Of a stretch of DNA of 49,799 nt, positions 26,746 to 35,589 are shown in pieces (the stretch's first letter is position 1; the number at the start of each line of letters is the position of its first letter). Made by a program: the position numbers and the translations under genes. Source of the DNA: Thioclava indica (lineage in GTDB: Bacteria; Pseudomonadota; Alphaproteobacteria; Rhodobacterales; Rhodobacteraceae); NCBI RefSeq assembly GCF_000714545.1, contig NZ_AUNB01000023.1, forward strand, positions 1 through 49,799, written 5' to 3'. A model generated the notes under the pieces. The model had not been told where the DNA came from and did not search any database. It worked only from the letters and a program-made list of their open reading frames with translations.

Positions 26746-27899
26746 AACGCCTGCTCGCCGCGACCGCCCTCGCCCTTTTGCCTTTCGCCGCGCTGGCGAT
26801 GGATGCCGATCAGTCCCGCGCCACTGGCGACATGGGGCTGGTGATCGAACGCGCCACCGGCTCGGCACTGGTGATTGACCGGTCCGAGCATGCCGCCATT
26901 GGCCGGATCGAGGGGCTGGGCGATACCAGCCACGCCTCGATGACCTATTCACCCGACGAGCGTTTCGCCTATGTCTTTGCGCGCGACGGAGGGTTGACCA
27001 AGATCGATATGCTGACCCAGAAGGTGGTCGCGCGCACCATGCAGGCGGGCAATTCGATCGGTGGCGCGATTTCGGATGATGGCAAGCTGGTGGCGGTTTC
27101 AAACTACACGCCCGGCGGCGTGAAGGTGTTTGACGCAGACACGCTTGATCTGGTCGCTGACATCCCCGCCGGTGGCAAGACCATCGGTCTTGCGGATCTT
27201 CCGGGGCGGCGGTTCGTCTGGACGGTCTGGGATACGGGCCATGCGTTTATGGGTGATTTCTCTGGCGAGACGCCAGTGGTCACCGATCTGGGCGAGGTGG
27301 GCGAAAACCCGTTCGACGCGGTGGTGACGGATGACGCGCATACCTACCTGATCGGGCTGTTTGGCGAAAAAGGCGTCACCTCGATCGACCTTTGGTCAGA
27401 GCATCCCAAGCCCGTCAAGTTCCTCAAAGATTACGGCAAGCTTGAGGACGACATGCCCGTCTACAAGATGCCCCACCTGCAAGGCTGGGCCTTTACCGAA
27501 GGGCAGTTTGTTCTGCCCGCCGTGGGGCGTCACGAGTTGCTTTGGGTCAATCGTGAAACGCTGGAGGAAGTGGGGCGTACGCAGGTGCATGGCCAGCCCG
27601 TCTTCGTGATCGCGCAGCCCGCCTCGCCCTATGTCTGGGTCAACTTCGCCACGCCGCTGAACGGTGTGGTGCAGGTGGTGGACAGCCGCACGCATGAGGT
27701 GGTCAAGACGCTGGAACCCGGAAAGGCGATCCTGCACATGGAATTCGCCCCGCGCGGCGCCGAGGTCTGGATGAGCTCGCGCGATGACAACAAGATCATC
27801 GTCTATGACACCCGCACCTTCGCGGTGAAGGCCGAAATCCCGGCGCAGTCGCCCTCGGGGATCTTCTTTACCGCGCGTGCGCACCAGCCGGGGCTTTGA
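26742..27899 (+). CDS. nirF: NirF, heme d1 biosynthesis propeller protein
   Basis: A 385-residue protein with a signal sequence (KRLLAATALALLPFAALA) and a beta-propeller related to the d1 domain of NirS but without a c-type heme site. NirF acts late, oxidising the heme d1 precursor (dihydro-heme d1). Visible repeats: HASMTYSPDERFAYVF, GGAISDDGKLVAVSNYT, MPHLQGWAFTEGQFVLP, and ILHMEFAPRGAEVWMS. It is in frame overlap (ATGA) with nirC. Confidence 0.94.
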   Translation: MKRLLAATALALLPFAALAMDADQSRATGDMGLVIERATGSALVIDRSEHAAIGRIEGLGDTSHASMTYSPDERFAYVFARDGGLTKIDMLTQKVVARTMQAGNSIGGAISDDGKLVAVSNYTPGGVKVFDADTLDLVADIPAGGKTIGLADLPGRRFVWTVWDTGHAFMGDFSGETPVVTDLGEVGENPFDAVVTDDAHTYLIGLFGEKGVTSIDLWSEHPKPVKFLKDYGKLEDDMPVYKMPHLQGWAFTEGQFVLPAVGRHELLWVNRETLEEVGRTQVHGQPVFVIAQPASPYVWVNFATPLNGVVQVVDSRTHEVVKTLEPGKAILHMEFAPRGAEVWMSSRDDNKIIVYDTRTFAVKAEIPAQSPSGIFFTARAHQPGL

Positions 27900-27904
27900 G
27901 CGCA

Positions 27905-28897
27905 ATGTTGGACGCTTTCGCCCCCCTCGACCGCTCCCTGCTGAATGATTTCCAGCGTGGCTTGCCCGCATGCCCGCGCCCGTTTGCATGGATGGCCGAG
28001 CAGTTGGACAGTACCGAAGCCGAGGTGATCGCGCGCCTGACGGCCCTGCGCGATGATGGTGCCATCACGCGCGTCGGGGCGACCGTGCGGCCCAATACCG
28101 CCGGGGCCTCGACACTAGCCGCGCTGGCCGTGCCCGAGGCGCGCCTAGAACAGGTCGCGGCGTTTCTGGGCGGTTTCGACGAGGTCAACCATTCCTATCT
28201 GCGCGAGAATGATTGGAACCTGTGGTTTGTCGTCACCGCCAGCGATAGCGCGCATCTTGATCAAACGCTCGATACCATCCGCCGCGATACGGGGCTGACC
28301 CTGCTCGACCTGCGGCTTCTGCGGCCGTTTAATATCGACCTTGGCTTTTCGCTGTCGGGCGCGGGCGCGCAGCCGCTGACCCGCAAGCAGATCGACCTTG
28401 ATGCCCTGCGCGAAGACGACCGCCCCCTGCTGCATCACTTGTCGCGCGGCCTGCCGCTATACCCGCATCCGTTCAAGGCGGTGGCCGACGCACTGGGCCG
28501 CCCCGAGGATACCGTAATCGCGCGCACCGACGCGCTGATCAAGGCGGGGATCATCTCGCGCTTTGGCGTGATTGTGCGCCACCGCCGGATCGGGTGGAGC
28601 GCCAATGCGATGGTCGTCTGGGACGTGCCCGACGCGCAGGTCGAGGCCGCCGGCACGGCGCTGGCCAGTCTCTCTGGCGTCACGCTGTGTTACCAGCGCC
28701 GAACCGTGCCCGATCTCTGGCGCTTTGGCCTGTTCTCGATGATCCACGCGCGGTCGCGCGATGAGGCGCATGAGGTGCTGTCGCGCGCCAAAGCCCTGCC
28801 CGAACTGGCGGATATCGAGCATCAGGTGCTGTTCTCGACGCGCTGCTTCAAGCAGACCGGCGCGGCCCTGACCAATTCCCGCAGCACGGAGGCCTGA
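27905..28897 (+). CDS. nirDL: NirD-L fusion, siroheme decarboxylase subunit
   Basis: About 330 residues, twice the size of single NirD/L/G/H proteins, made of two tandem Lrp/AsnC-like units (residues about 1-165 and 166-330). Each starts with a winged-helix-like part (LNDFQRGLPACPRPFAWMAE; HHLSRGLPLYPHPFKAVADA) and carries VNHSYLRENDWNLWFVV or the equivalent LCYQRRTVPDLWRFGLF region. These proteins decarboxylate siroheme to didecarboxysiroheme. The same fusion is known from Paracoccus. Start taken as ATG 27905; a TTG at 27896 overlaps the nirF stop. Confidence 0.9.
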   Translation: MLDAFAPLDRSLLNDFQRGLPACPRPFAWMAEQLDSTEAEVIARLTALRDDGAITRVGATVRPNTAGASTLAALAVPEARLEQVAAFLGGFDEVNHSYLRENDWNLWFVVTASDSAHLDQTLDTIRRDTGLTLLDLRLLRPFNIDLGFSLSGAGAQPLTRKQIDLDALREDDRPLLHHLSRGLPLYPHPFKAVADALGRPEDTVIARTDALIKAGIISRFGVIVRHRRIGWSANAMVVWDVPDAQVEAAGTALASLSGVTLCYQRRTVPDLWRFGLFSMIHARSRDEAHEVLSRAKALPELADIEHQVLFSTRCFKQTGAALTNSRSTEA

Positions 28898-28898
28898 T

Positions 28899-29372
28899 AT
28901 GCGACGCACCCCCCTGCCCCCAGACGCGCTTGATGACATTGACAGGGCGTTGATCAACCGCCTTCAGGATGGCATCGCGCTGACCTCGCACCCGTTTGCC
29001 GGGATCGCCGCGGATCTGGGCCTAAGCGAAACCGAGGTCGTCGATCGGGTCGCGCTGATGCGCGATCTGGGCGCGATCACGCGGTTTGGACCGTTTCTTG
29101 ATGCCAAAGCGATGGGAGGAGATTTCTGCCTGTGTGCGATGGAGGTGCCCGAGCCGCGGTTCGAAGAGGTCATGACTTTGGTCAATGCGCATCCCGAGGT
29201 CGCGCATAACTATGAACGCATCCACCGGCTGAACATGTGGTTCGTCCTCGCCTGCGACAGGCCTGACGACATCGACAGGACGGCGGACCGGATCGAGGCG
29301 GAAACGGGTCTAACCGTGCTGCGCTTTCCGAAGCTGAAAGAGTTTTTCATAGGGTTCCGGGTGAGCGCATGA
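28899..29372 (+). CDS. nirG: NirG, siroheme decarboxylase subunit
   Basis: A 157-residue Lrp/AsnC-like protein (INRLQDGIALTSHPFAGIAA, DLGAITRFGPFLDAKAMGGD, VAHNYERIHRLNMWFVLACD). The YERxHxLNxWF region contributes to siroheme binding in this family. It starts one base after the nirDL stop and overlaps nirH by four bases. The G rather than H assignment rests on gene order (DL-G-H) and the FLDAKAMGG segment. Confidence 0.88.
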   Translation: MRRTPLPPDALDDIDRALINRLQDGIALTSHPFAGIAADLGLSETEVVDRVALMRDLGAITRFGPFLDAKAMGGDFCLCAMEVPEPRFEEVMTLVNAHPEVAHNYERIHRLNMWFVLACDRPDDIDRTADRIEAETGLTVLRFPKLKEFFIGFRVSA

Positions 29373-29848
29373 TCGACGCAACAGACAGACGCATCCTTTC
29401 TGCAACGCAGGGCGGCCTGCCGCTTGTTCCGGCGCCCTACGGCGAAGTGGCGGGCTGGCTGGGGCTGAAAGAGAGCGAAGTGATCGCGCGGTTCGAGCGG
29501 ATGATGAAAGAGGGCATCGTGCGCCGTATCGCCATCGCCCCCAATCACTATGCGCTGGGGATGATCGCCAACGGGATGAGCGTTTGGGACGTGGATGATG
29601 CCCATGCCGAGACCTTGGGGGAAAAGGTTGGCGCGCTTGATTTCGTCAGCCATAGCTACCTGCGCCCCCGCGCCAAGGGCTGGCCCTATAACCTGTTTGC
29701 GATGATCCACGGACCCAACCGCGAGGCCGTCGAAGCGCATCGGGGCGAGATCGCCGACATCCTAGGCGATGCCTGCCGCGAACGCGATATTCTCTATTCC
29801 ACCCGCATCCTGAAAAAGACCGGCATGCGCCTTAAAAAGGAGGGCTGA
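29369..29848 (+). CDS. nirH: NirH, siroheme decarboxylase subunit
   Basis: A 159-residue Lrp/AsnC-like paralogue of NirG (ATQGGLPLVPAPYGEVAGWL, EGIVRRIAIAPNHYALGMIA, VSHSYLRPRAKGWPYNLFAM) ending in Lys-rich TRILKKTGMRLKKEG. It is one of the units that together remove two acetate carboxyls from siroheme. Coupled to nirG by an ATGA overlap; nirJ follows after 3 bases. Confidence 0.9.
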   Translation: MIDATDRRILSATQGGLPLVPAPYGEVAGWLGLKESEVIARFERMMKEGIVRRIAIAPNHYALGMIANGMSVWDVDDAHAETLGEKVGALDFVSHSYLRPRAKGWPYNLFAMIHGPNREAVEAHRGEIADILGDACRERDILYSTRILKKTGMRLKKEG

Positions 29849-29851
29849 ACG

Positions 29852-31090
29852 ATGTTTCGCCTCACCCAATACATGCAGCAACTGGTAAACCCGACCCCGG
29901 TGCGGGTGCGCCGCGGCAACGGCACTGGCGGCGTAAAACCGGTGGTGATCTGGAACCTGACGCGGCGCTGCAATCTGAAATGTCGGCATTGCTATACCGT
30001 CTCGGCGGATGTGGATTTCCCCTTTGAGTTAAGCCATGAGCAAGCGATGGGCGTGCTGGACGACCTTTCGGGCTTTGGCATCCCCGCGCTGATCCTGTCG
30101 GGTGGCGAGCCGCTCTCGCGGTTTGATTTCTTCGATATCGCGGAACGCGCGCGGGCGCTGAATTTCCGCTACCTTGCGCTGTCCACCAACGGCACAAAGC
30201 TGGTGGGCGATACCGCCGCGCGGGTGGCCGATATCGGCTTTGATTACGTCGGCATCTCGCTTGACGGGATCGGCAAGCATAACGACTGGTTTCGCGGCAA
30301 GGACGGCGCGTTTGACGAGGCTTTGGCAGGCCTGCGCGACTGCAAGAAGCGCGGAATCAAGGTGGGCTTGCGCTTTACCATCACCGACAGCAACGCGCAT
30401 ATGCTCGCAGATATGCTGGACCTGTGCGACAGCGAGGGCGTGGACAAGTTCTACCTTTCGCATCTCGTCTATGCCGGGCGGGGCGACAAGAACCGGGGCG
30501 AGGATACGCAGCATATCCGCACCCGCCGCGCCATGGATGCGCTGATCGAGCGCGCCTGGATCGCGGTGGCCGAGGACGAGTCGCTGGAAATCGTGACCGG
30601 CAACAATGATGCCGATGCGGTGTATTTCCTGCAATGGGCGCGCCGTAATTTCGACGCAAGCCGTGTCGCCCATGTCGAGGATCATCTGCGCGCTTGGGGG
30701 GGCAATTCCAGCGGGCTGGGCGTGGCCAATATCGCCCCCACCGGCGCGGTGCATCCCGATACCTATTGGTCGGATTACACCGTGGGCAACGTCAAGCAGG
30801 TGCCGTTCACACAGCTCTGGAACGGCGATGATGCGATGCTGGCCACGCTGCGCCAGCGCCCCCGCCCGCTGAAGGGGCGTTGCGGGGCCTGCGCGTTCAA
30901 AGAGGTCTGCGGCGGCAATACCCGCATCCGCGCGTTGCAAATCACCGGCGATCCCTGGGCCGAAGATCCCGCCTGCTACCTTTCCAACGCCGAGATCGGG
31001 TTGGATCAGGACGCCCTGACCGACTCCGAACGGCTGACCGTCACCCCCTTCCGAGGCAAACGAAATGATCCCGAACACCGCTTTTTCTGA
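29852..31090 (+). CDS. nirJ: NirJ, radical SAM enzyme of heme d1 synthesis
   Basis: A 412-residue radical SAM protein. The CxxxCxxC cluster motif is C40-C44-C47 ([14 protein letters not shown]), followed by [10 protein letters not shown] and a SPASM-like C-terminal Cys set ([22 protein letters not shown]). NirJ removes the propionates of didecarboxysiroheme and introduces the oxo groups on the way to heme d1. Full length for the family; it overlaps the start of nirN by 26 bases. Confidence 0.95.
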   Translation: MFRLTQYMQQLVNPTPVRVRRGNGTGGVKPVVIWNLTRRCNLKCRHCYTVSADVDFPFELSHEQAMGVLDDLSGFGIPALILSGGEPLSRFDFFDIAERARALNFRYLALSTNGTKLVGDTAARVADIGFDYVGISLDGIGKHNDWFRGKDGAFDEALAGLRDCKKRGIKVGLRFTITDSNAHMLADMLDLCDSEGVDKFYLSHLVYAGRGDKNRGEDTQHIRTRRAMDALIERAWIAVAEDESLEIVTGNNDADAVYFLQWARRNFDASRVAHVEDHLRAWGGNSSGLGVANIAPTGAVHPDTYWSDYTVGNVKQVPFTQLWNGDDAMLATLRQRPRPLKGRCGACAFKEVCGGNTRIRALQITGDPWAEDPACYLSNAEIGLDQDALTDSERLTVTPFRGKRNDPEHRFF

Positions 31091-32660
31091 ACGTCTGCGC
31101 CAAGGGGCGCGCGTGCTGGCGGTGGCGGGGCTGTCCCTTCCTGCCGCCGCCAGTCACCTGAATGCCGCAGAGCAAGGCCAGACGATTTACAACGATCTCT
31201 GCGCTTCGTGCCATGCCGAAAGCCGCCTTGGCGGGATCGGACCCGCGCTGATCCCGGAATCGCTGGCGCGGCTGCGCGGTGCCTCGCTGGAAGAGGTGGT
31301 TGCCCACGGTCGCACGGCCACGCAGATGCCTGCCTTCGCCGATCAGTTGACGCCAGATCAGATCGCCGCCGTCGCCGCCTATATCGAGACGCCGCTTGAT
31401 CATATCCCCGACTGGACCGCCCAAGACATCCTGGCCGTGCTCGAGATGAACCCCGATTACGTGGCCGCCGACACACCCGTGTTTGACGCCGATCCGATGA
31501 ACATCACGCTGGTGGTGGAAACCGGCGATCACCACATTAGCGTTCTGGATGGCGACACGTTCGAGGTGCTCGACCGCTTTCCCACGCCCTTCGCGGTGCA
31601 TGGTGGCCCGAAATTTTCACCCGACGGGCGCTATGTTTTCGTGATGTCGCGCGATGGCTGGGTGCAGAAATACGATATCTGGTCGCTGCAAGAGGTGGGG
31701 CGCACCCGCGCGGGCATCAATTCGCGCAACATCGCGATGAGCGCGGATGGCAAATGGCTGGCGGTGGCGAATTACCTGCCCCACACGCTGAGTATCCTGT
31801 CAACCGAGGATCTGACACCTGTGCAGGTCCGCCGCGTCGTCGCCCGTGATGGGCGCGAAAGCCGTGTCTCTGCCGTTTATCAGGCCCCGCAGCGTGAGAG
31901 TTTCATCCTCGCGCTCAAGGACGCGCCCGAGATCTGGGAGATCGGCACGACCGAGGCGTCAGGCCCGTTTCATGACGGTTTCGTTCACAGCCACGAGGCG
32001 GACATGAAGGAATCGCTGGGCGCGGAACAGGGCCTGTTTGCGCGTCGCCGGATCGAGGTCGCAGAGCCTCTGGATGATTTCTTCTTTACCCCCGATTACC
32101 GCAACCTGATCGGGGCCAGCCGCTCGGGCGACAAGGGGGTTGTCGTCAATCTCGACGTGGGCCGTGAAATCGCGCAATTGCCGCTGCCGGGAATGCCCCA
32201 TCTCGGGTCTGGCATCTCGTGGGAAAGTCAGGGTCGTCAGGTCATGGCCACGCCGCATCTGCGCGAAGGGCGTCTAAGCGTGATCGACACCGCCGACTGG
32301 TCGCTGGTCAAGACGATCGAGACGCTTGGCCCCGGCTTCTTCCTGCGCAGTCATGAAAATACGCCCTATGTCTGGGCCGATGTGTTTTTCGGCCCCAACA
32401 AGGACAAGATGCATATCATCGACAAGGACACGCTGGAAATCGTGCGCACGCTCGACCCCGCGCCGGGCAAGACCGTGGCGCATATCGAGTTCACCCGCGA
32501 TGGCAAATATGCCTTGGTTTCGATCTGGGAAGACGACGGCGCGGTGATCGTCTACGATGCCAAAACGCTCGAAGAAGTCCGCCGCCTGCCGATGCGCAAA
32601 CCCTCGGGGAAATACAATGTTTGGAATAAGATCACATTCTCCGATGGCACCAGTCACTGA
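31065..32660 (+). CDS. nirN: NirN, cytochrome c/d1-type heme d1 dehydrogenase
   Basis: A 531-residue NirS relative with an N-terminal export signal, a cytochrome c domain (CASCH at 46-50) and a d1-type propeller. NirN catalyses the last step of heme d1 synthesis, introducing the acrylate double bond, and may hand the cofactor to NirS. Propeller motifs: [56 protein letters not shown], and a C-terminal [10 protein letters not shown]. The ATG lies inside nirJ; the stop overlaps the cbiX start. Confidence 0.93.
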   Translation: MIPNTAFSERLRQGARVLAVAGLSLPAAASHLNAAEQGQTIYNDLCASCHAESRLGGIGPALIPESLARLRGASLEEVVAHGRTATQMPAFADQLTPDQIAAVAAYIETPLDHIPDWTAQDILAVLEMNPDYVAADTPVFDADPMNITLVVETGDHHISVLDGDTFEVLDRFPTPFAVHGGPKFSPDGRYVFVMSRDGWVQKYDIWSLQEVGRTRAGINSRNIAMSADGKWLAVANYLPHTLSILSTEDLTPVQVRRVVARDGRESRVSAVYQAPQRESFILALKDAPEIWEIGTTEASGPFHDGFVHSHEADMKESLGAEQGLFARRRIEVAEPLDDFFFTPDYRNLIGASRSGDKGVVVNLDVGREIAQLPLPGMPHLGSGISWESQGRQVMATPHLREGRLSVIDTADWSLVKTIETLGPGFFLRSHENTPYVWADVFFGPNKDKMHIIDKDTLEIVRTLDPAPGKTVAHIEFTRDGKYALVSIWEDDGAVIVYDAKTLEEVRRLPMRKPSGKYNVWNKITFSDGTSH

Positions 32661-33366
32661 CCCCTCCCTGCTCATTGTCGCCCATGGCAGCCCGTCCGAA
32701 CCTGAGCCACAGGAAGAGGCGATGCGCGCGCTGGGTCGCGCGGTGGGCGAACACCTGCCGGGCTGGCGCGTCGAGGGCACGACGCTGGCTGCTAAGGGCT
32801 GTTTCGAGGCCGCTGCCGCGCGGCTGGGGCAGCCCGTGGTCTATCCGTTCTTCATGTCCGAGGGCTGGTTCACGGGCCGGTTCCTTGCCGGGAAGACGTC
32901 AGAACTGGGCCTTGAACAGCTCGCCCCCTTTGGCGTTGATCCCGCATTGCCAGCTTGCGCGGCAGCGCGGCTCACGGACACGCTGGTATCGCAGGGCTGG
33001 GCCAGCCGTGACACCGCACTGCTGCTTGCCGCCCATGGCAGCGCGCGCTCGCGCAGCAGCGCCGATGCGCCGCGCGCCTTTGCCGAAAAACTGGCGCAGG
33101 CCATTGCGTTTCGCCACGTGACGACCGGTTTTGTCGAGCAGGAGCCTTTCTTAACCGACGCCGCCCGCGATCTGGGTCAGGCGCTGTGCCTTACGTTCTT
33201 CGCCCTGCGCTCGGGCCATGTTGAGGGCGACCTGCCCGAAGCGTTCCGCGCGGCGGGCTTTAGTGGTCCGGTCCTGCCCCCCTTCATCGAATGGAGCGAG
33301 GTGCCAGAGTTGATCGCGCAAGGCACCCTGCGCCAGATCGGCCATCCAAAGGAGGCGATCGGATGA
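32644..33366 (+). CDS. cbiX: CbiX/SirB-type sirohydrochlorin chelatase
   Basis: About 240 residues with two chelatase half-domains, each beginning LLIVAHGSPSEPEPQE (residue 9) and LLLAAHGSARSRSSADAPRA (about residue 121). The His in each HGS motif is a likely metal ligand. Such enzymes insert Fe or Co into sirohydrochlorin. The ATG at 32644 overlaps the 3' end of nirN; a start at 32557 lies inside nirN and is rejected. Placed at the end of the heme d1 genes, it most plausibly supplies the iron for siroheme, since NirE lacks a chelatase domain. A cobalt role cannot be excluded. Confidence 0.85.
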   Translation: MAPVTDPSLLIVAHGSPSEPEPQEEAMRALGRAVGEHLPGWRVEGTTLAAKGCFEAAAARLGQPVVYPFFMSEGWFTGRFLAGKTSELGLEQLAPFGVDPALPACAAARLTDTLVSQGWASRDTALLLAAHGSARSRSSADAPRAFAEKLAQAIAFRHVTTGFVEQEPFLTDAARDLGQALCLTFFALRSGHVEGDLPEAFRAAGFSGPVLPPFIEWSEVPELIAQGTLRQIGHPKEAIG

Positions 33367-33602
33367 AACTGCGTAAACCCCTGCCTTCGTGGAAACTTCT
33401 CCTCGGGCTTTACCCGTTTGCCGCAGCCGCCGTGGCGATCAACCTTTTCATGCTGTTCCTGATGCTTCAGGCGGTTGGCGTGGCGGCGCTCACGCCGTTG
33501 AATGCGGTTCTGGCGGCGATCCCGCTGGGCCTGCCCGCGACATGGGCGGCGGCACGCTGGGTGCAACACCTGATCGCCGAGGCCGAGCGCACCCCTCAGT
33601 GA
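33363..33602 (+). CDS. Small two-TM membrane protein closing the nir operon
   Basis: A 79-residue protein with a basic N-terminus (MKLRKPLPSWKLLLGLYPFA), two hydrophobic segments (residues about 12-35 and 38-58) and an amphipathic tail (AARWVQHLIAEAERTPQ). The ATG overlaps the cbiX stop (ATGA), so it is translationally coupled to the heme d1 genes. I do not recognise a family. Coupling implies a role in the same pathway, perhaps membrane anchoring, but no function is shown by sequence. Confidence 0.7.
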   Translation: MKLRKPLPSWKLLLGLYPFAAAAVAINLFMLFLMLQAVGVAALTPLNAVLAAIPLGLPATWAAARWVQHLIAEAERTPQ

Positions 33603-33700
33603 CCACCCCATACAAAACTGTCAGGCTACACGATCATGCAATCGCCCCTTTGCACCTCCGCGAAAGACCTAGAGTGTGCAAAGACCAGTGAACCCTTGGC

Positions 33701-33735
33701 CAGGCGAGTTGCTGTAGAACTTGCAAACTCGCCTG
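33701..33735. terminator. Stem-loop between the nir operon and cfa
   Basis: CAGGCGAGTT (33701-33710) and AACTCGCCTG (33726-33735) make a perfect 10-bp stem with a 15-base loop. It lies between two convergent genes, but no strong U-tract follows on either strand. Confidence 0.4.
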
Positions 33736-33787
33736 TGTATCCGAGCCAAAATCAAGCGTCACGTGGGCAGACGCTGCGGTTTAGGTA

Positions 33788-35038
33788 TTACTCCGCAGCC
33801 ATCTGTTGATCATACGCGTTGTCCTGCTGTGCGTCATCGCGATACAGGTAGTCGCGCGTCAGCGGCACGTCGCCCACCTCATGGGCCAGTTGATATTGGA
33901 ATACGACCTGCCCGCCATGGCGGAATGCCATTTCCGACGCGATCAGATAGAACCTCCACATCCGGGTGAATTCTTCGTCATACAGCGCTGCCGCCTTGTC
34001 GAGATTGGCCTCAAATCGGGCGCACCAATGTTTCAACGTCTCGGCATAATGCAGCCGCCAGACCTCTAGATCGGTGACAATCAAGCCTTCATGCTCCAGC
34101 GCGTGCGAGGCCTCTGACATCGCCGGGCAATAGCCACCGGGGAAGATGTATTTGGTGATGAACTCTGCCGTGGCCCCCCCCGGCCCCGAGCGCCCGATAA
34201 AATGAATAAGCGACACGCCGCCGGGTTTCAGCATCTCGCGGATATGGCGAAAATACTCGCGATAATGGGGCACGCCGACATGTTCGAACATTCCGACCGA
34301 GACGATCCGGTCAAAAGTTTCGCGCACATCGCGGTAATCGGTGAGGCGAATGTCGACCATCTCCTCAAGCCCAGCCTCGCGAACGCGTTTTATAGCCAGC
34401 GCATGCTGTTCCGTCGATAGCGTTACGCCCACGACTTTAACGCCATAATCGCGCGCCAAGGTGATCGCCATGCCGCCCCAGCCACAGCCGATATCCAGAA
34501 CGCGCATGCCGGGTTCAAGCAGAAGTTTCTTGGCGATATGATGTTTCTTGGCCTCTTGCGCCTGATCCAACGTCAGATCGGGATGCTCGAAATAGGCGCA
34601 GCTATATTGGCGGTCCGCATCCAGAAATAAATCGTATAATTCGCCCGACAGGTCATAATGATGAGCCACATTCGTGCGCGCTTTGTTAACCGGATTGAAC
34701 TGCGCGAACCTGCGTCCAAAGACCCGCGAGACCTCGCGTGGCTTTTCAAACCAAGGCATCCCCGAGCCCGTCTGATTGCGGATCGCCAGCGCCAGAAATC
34801 CGCGCAGATCGTCGTTCTCAATGGTGTAATCGCCAAGCATATAGCCCTCGCCAACCCCCAGTTCCGGATTGACGACGATCTTCTTGACGGCATCGGGGGA
34901 TTGGACGGTGACGTTGACAGGTTCGCCCGTCCCGTCCCCATATCGGCGGATAGTGCCGCAGTGGTAGGTCAACTCCAACGTGCCAACGCGCATCAGATGG
35001 CGCAGCATACGGTCTAAAATGGCATCCCAAGGTTTCAT
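33788..35038 (-). CDS. cfa: Cyclopropane-fatty-acyl-phospholipid synthase
   Basis: A 416-residue SAM-dependent enzyme. N-terminal substrate-binding part, then the CFA-specific NKARTNVAHHYDLSGELYDL near residue 130, YSCAYFEHPDLTLDQAQE, the SAM-binding motif VLDIGCGWGGMAITLA near residue 185 and VSVGMFEHVGVPHY. It adds a methylene bridge to unsaturated acyl chains of membrane lipids, typically under stress or stationary phase. ATG 35038 is preferred; an extension to 35107 is not conserved-looking. It is divergent from arsR. Confidence 0.93.
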   Translation of the reverse strand: MKPWDAILDRMLRHLMRVGTLELTYHCGTIRRYGDGTGEPVNVTVQSPDAVKKIVVNPELGVGEGYMLGDYTIENDDLRGFLALAIRNQTGSGMPWFEKPREVSRVFGRRFAQFNPVNKARTNVAHHYDLSGELYDLFLDADRQYSCAYFEHPDLTLDQAQEAKKHHIAKKLLLEPGMRVLDIGCGWGGMAITLARDYGVKVVGVTLSTEQHALAIKRVREAGLEEMVDIRLTDYRDVRETFDRIVSVGMFEHVGVPHYREYFRHIREMLKPGGVSLIHFIGRSGPGGATAEFITKYIFPGGYCPAMSEASHALEHEGLIVTDLEVWRLHYAETLKHWCARFEANLDKAAALYDEEFTRMWRFYLIASEMAFRHGGQVVFQYQLAHEVGDVPLTRDYLYRDDAQQDNAYDQQMAAE

Positions 35039-35236
35039 GACAGTCTCCGAAATGATCGATCCTTTATCTTTCGACTGCGCAAGCGCATGACATTGCGGGA
35101 ACCGCACTGGCGGCGGATCGGTTCCCCGAAGGGGGCAACCTTACCAAAAAGTGAACGAATTTTCGAGCATCAGACGATCTATGCGAACATAGCTTGCGGA
35201 GAGGCGGTTGAGTGCATGGCTATGATCCGGGCTTGA

Positions 35237-35250
35237 TTGATCCAGATCAT
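35237..35250. promoter_or_regulatory. FNR-type site in the cfa-arsR divide
   Basis: TTGATCCAGATCAT has one mismatch to TTGAT-N4-ATCAA. It is centred about 55 bp before the arsR start and about 205 bp before the cfa start, so control of the arsR side is likelier. Confidence 0.4.
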
Positions 35251-35267
35251 GGCGCTACTTCCCGCTT

Positions 35268-35283
35268 ATGCGCAAATGCGCAT
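35268..35283 (+). promoter_or_regulatory. Probable ArsR operator
   Basis: ATGCGC-AAAT-GCGCAT is a perfect 6+6 inverted repeat directly upstream of arsR (start 35299), overlapping the expected core promoter/ribosome-site region. Placement suits autorepression. Confidence 0.6.
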
Positions 35284-35298
35284 TAAGGAGATTGCCCG

Positions 35299-35589
35299 AT
35301 GATCCTAACCGTTCTATCCGCCCTTGCCGAACCGACGCGCCTTGGCGTGATTGCCCTGCTTGCCGATGGCTCTGAGCATTGCGTCTGCGAGTTGATGCCG
35401 AAACTGGACGCCACCCAAAGCCGGATGTCGCGCCATATGCAGGTGCTGCGACAGGCCGGGCTGGTGGTGGATCGGCGCGACGCGCAATGGGTGCGCTATC
35501 GGCTCAACCCCGACATGGCCCCGGAAATTCGCCAGATCATCAAGGCGGTTCTTGAGGCCAGCGAAAAACACGAAAGGGCCGCCGCATGA
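35299..35589 (+). CDS. arsR: ArsR family repressor
   Basis: A 96-residue winged-helix repressor. LSALAEPTRLGVIALLADGS leads into the metalloid-sensing motif EHCVCELMPKL (CxC, residues about 29-34), then the recognition helix QSRMSRHMQVLRQAGLVVDR. The ELCVCEL-type pair indicates sensing of As(III) or related thiophilic metal, with release from the inverted repeat at 35268-35283. A GGAG site precedes the ATG. It overlaps the permease gene by four bases. Confidence 0.9.
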   Translation: MILTVLSALAEPTRLGVIALLADGSEHCVCELMPKLDATQSRMSRHMQVLRQAGLVVDRRDAQWVRYRLNPDMAPEIRQIIKAVLEASEKHERAAA

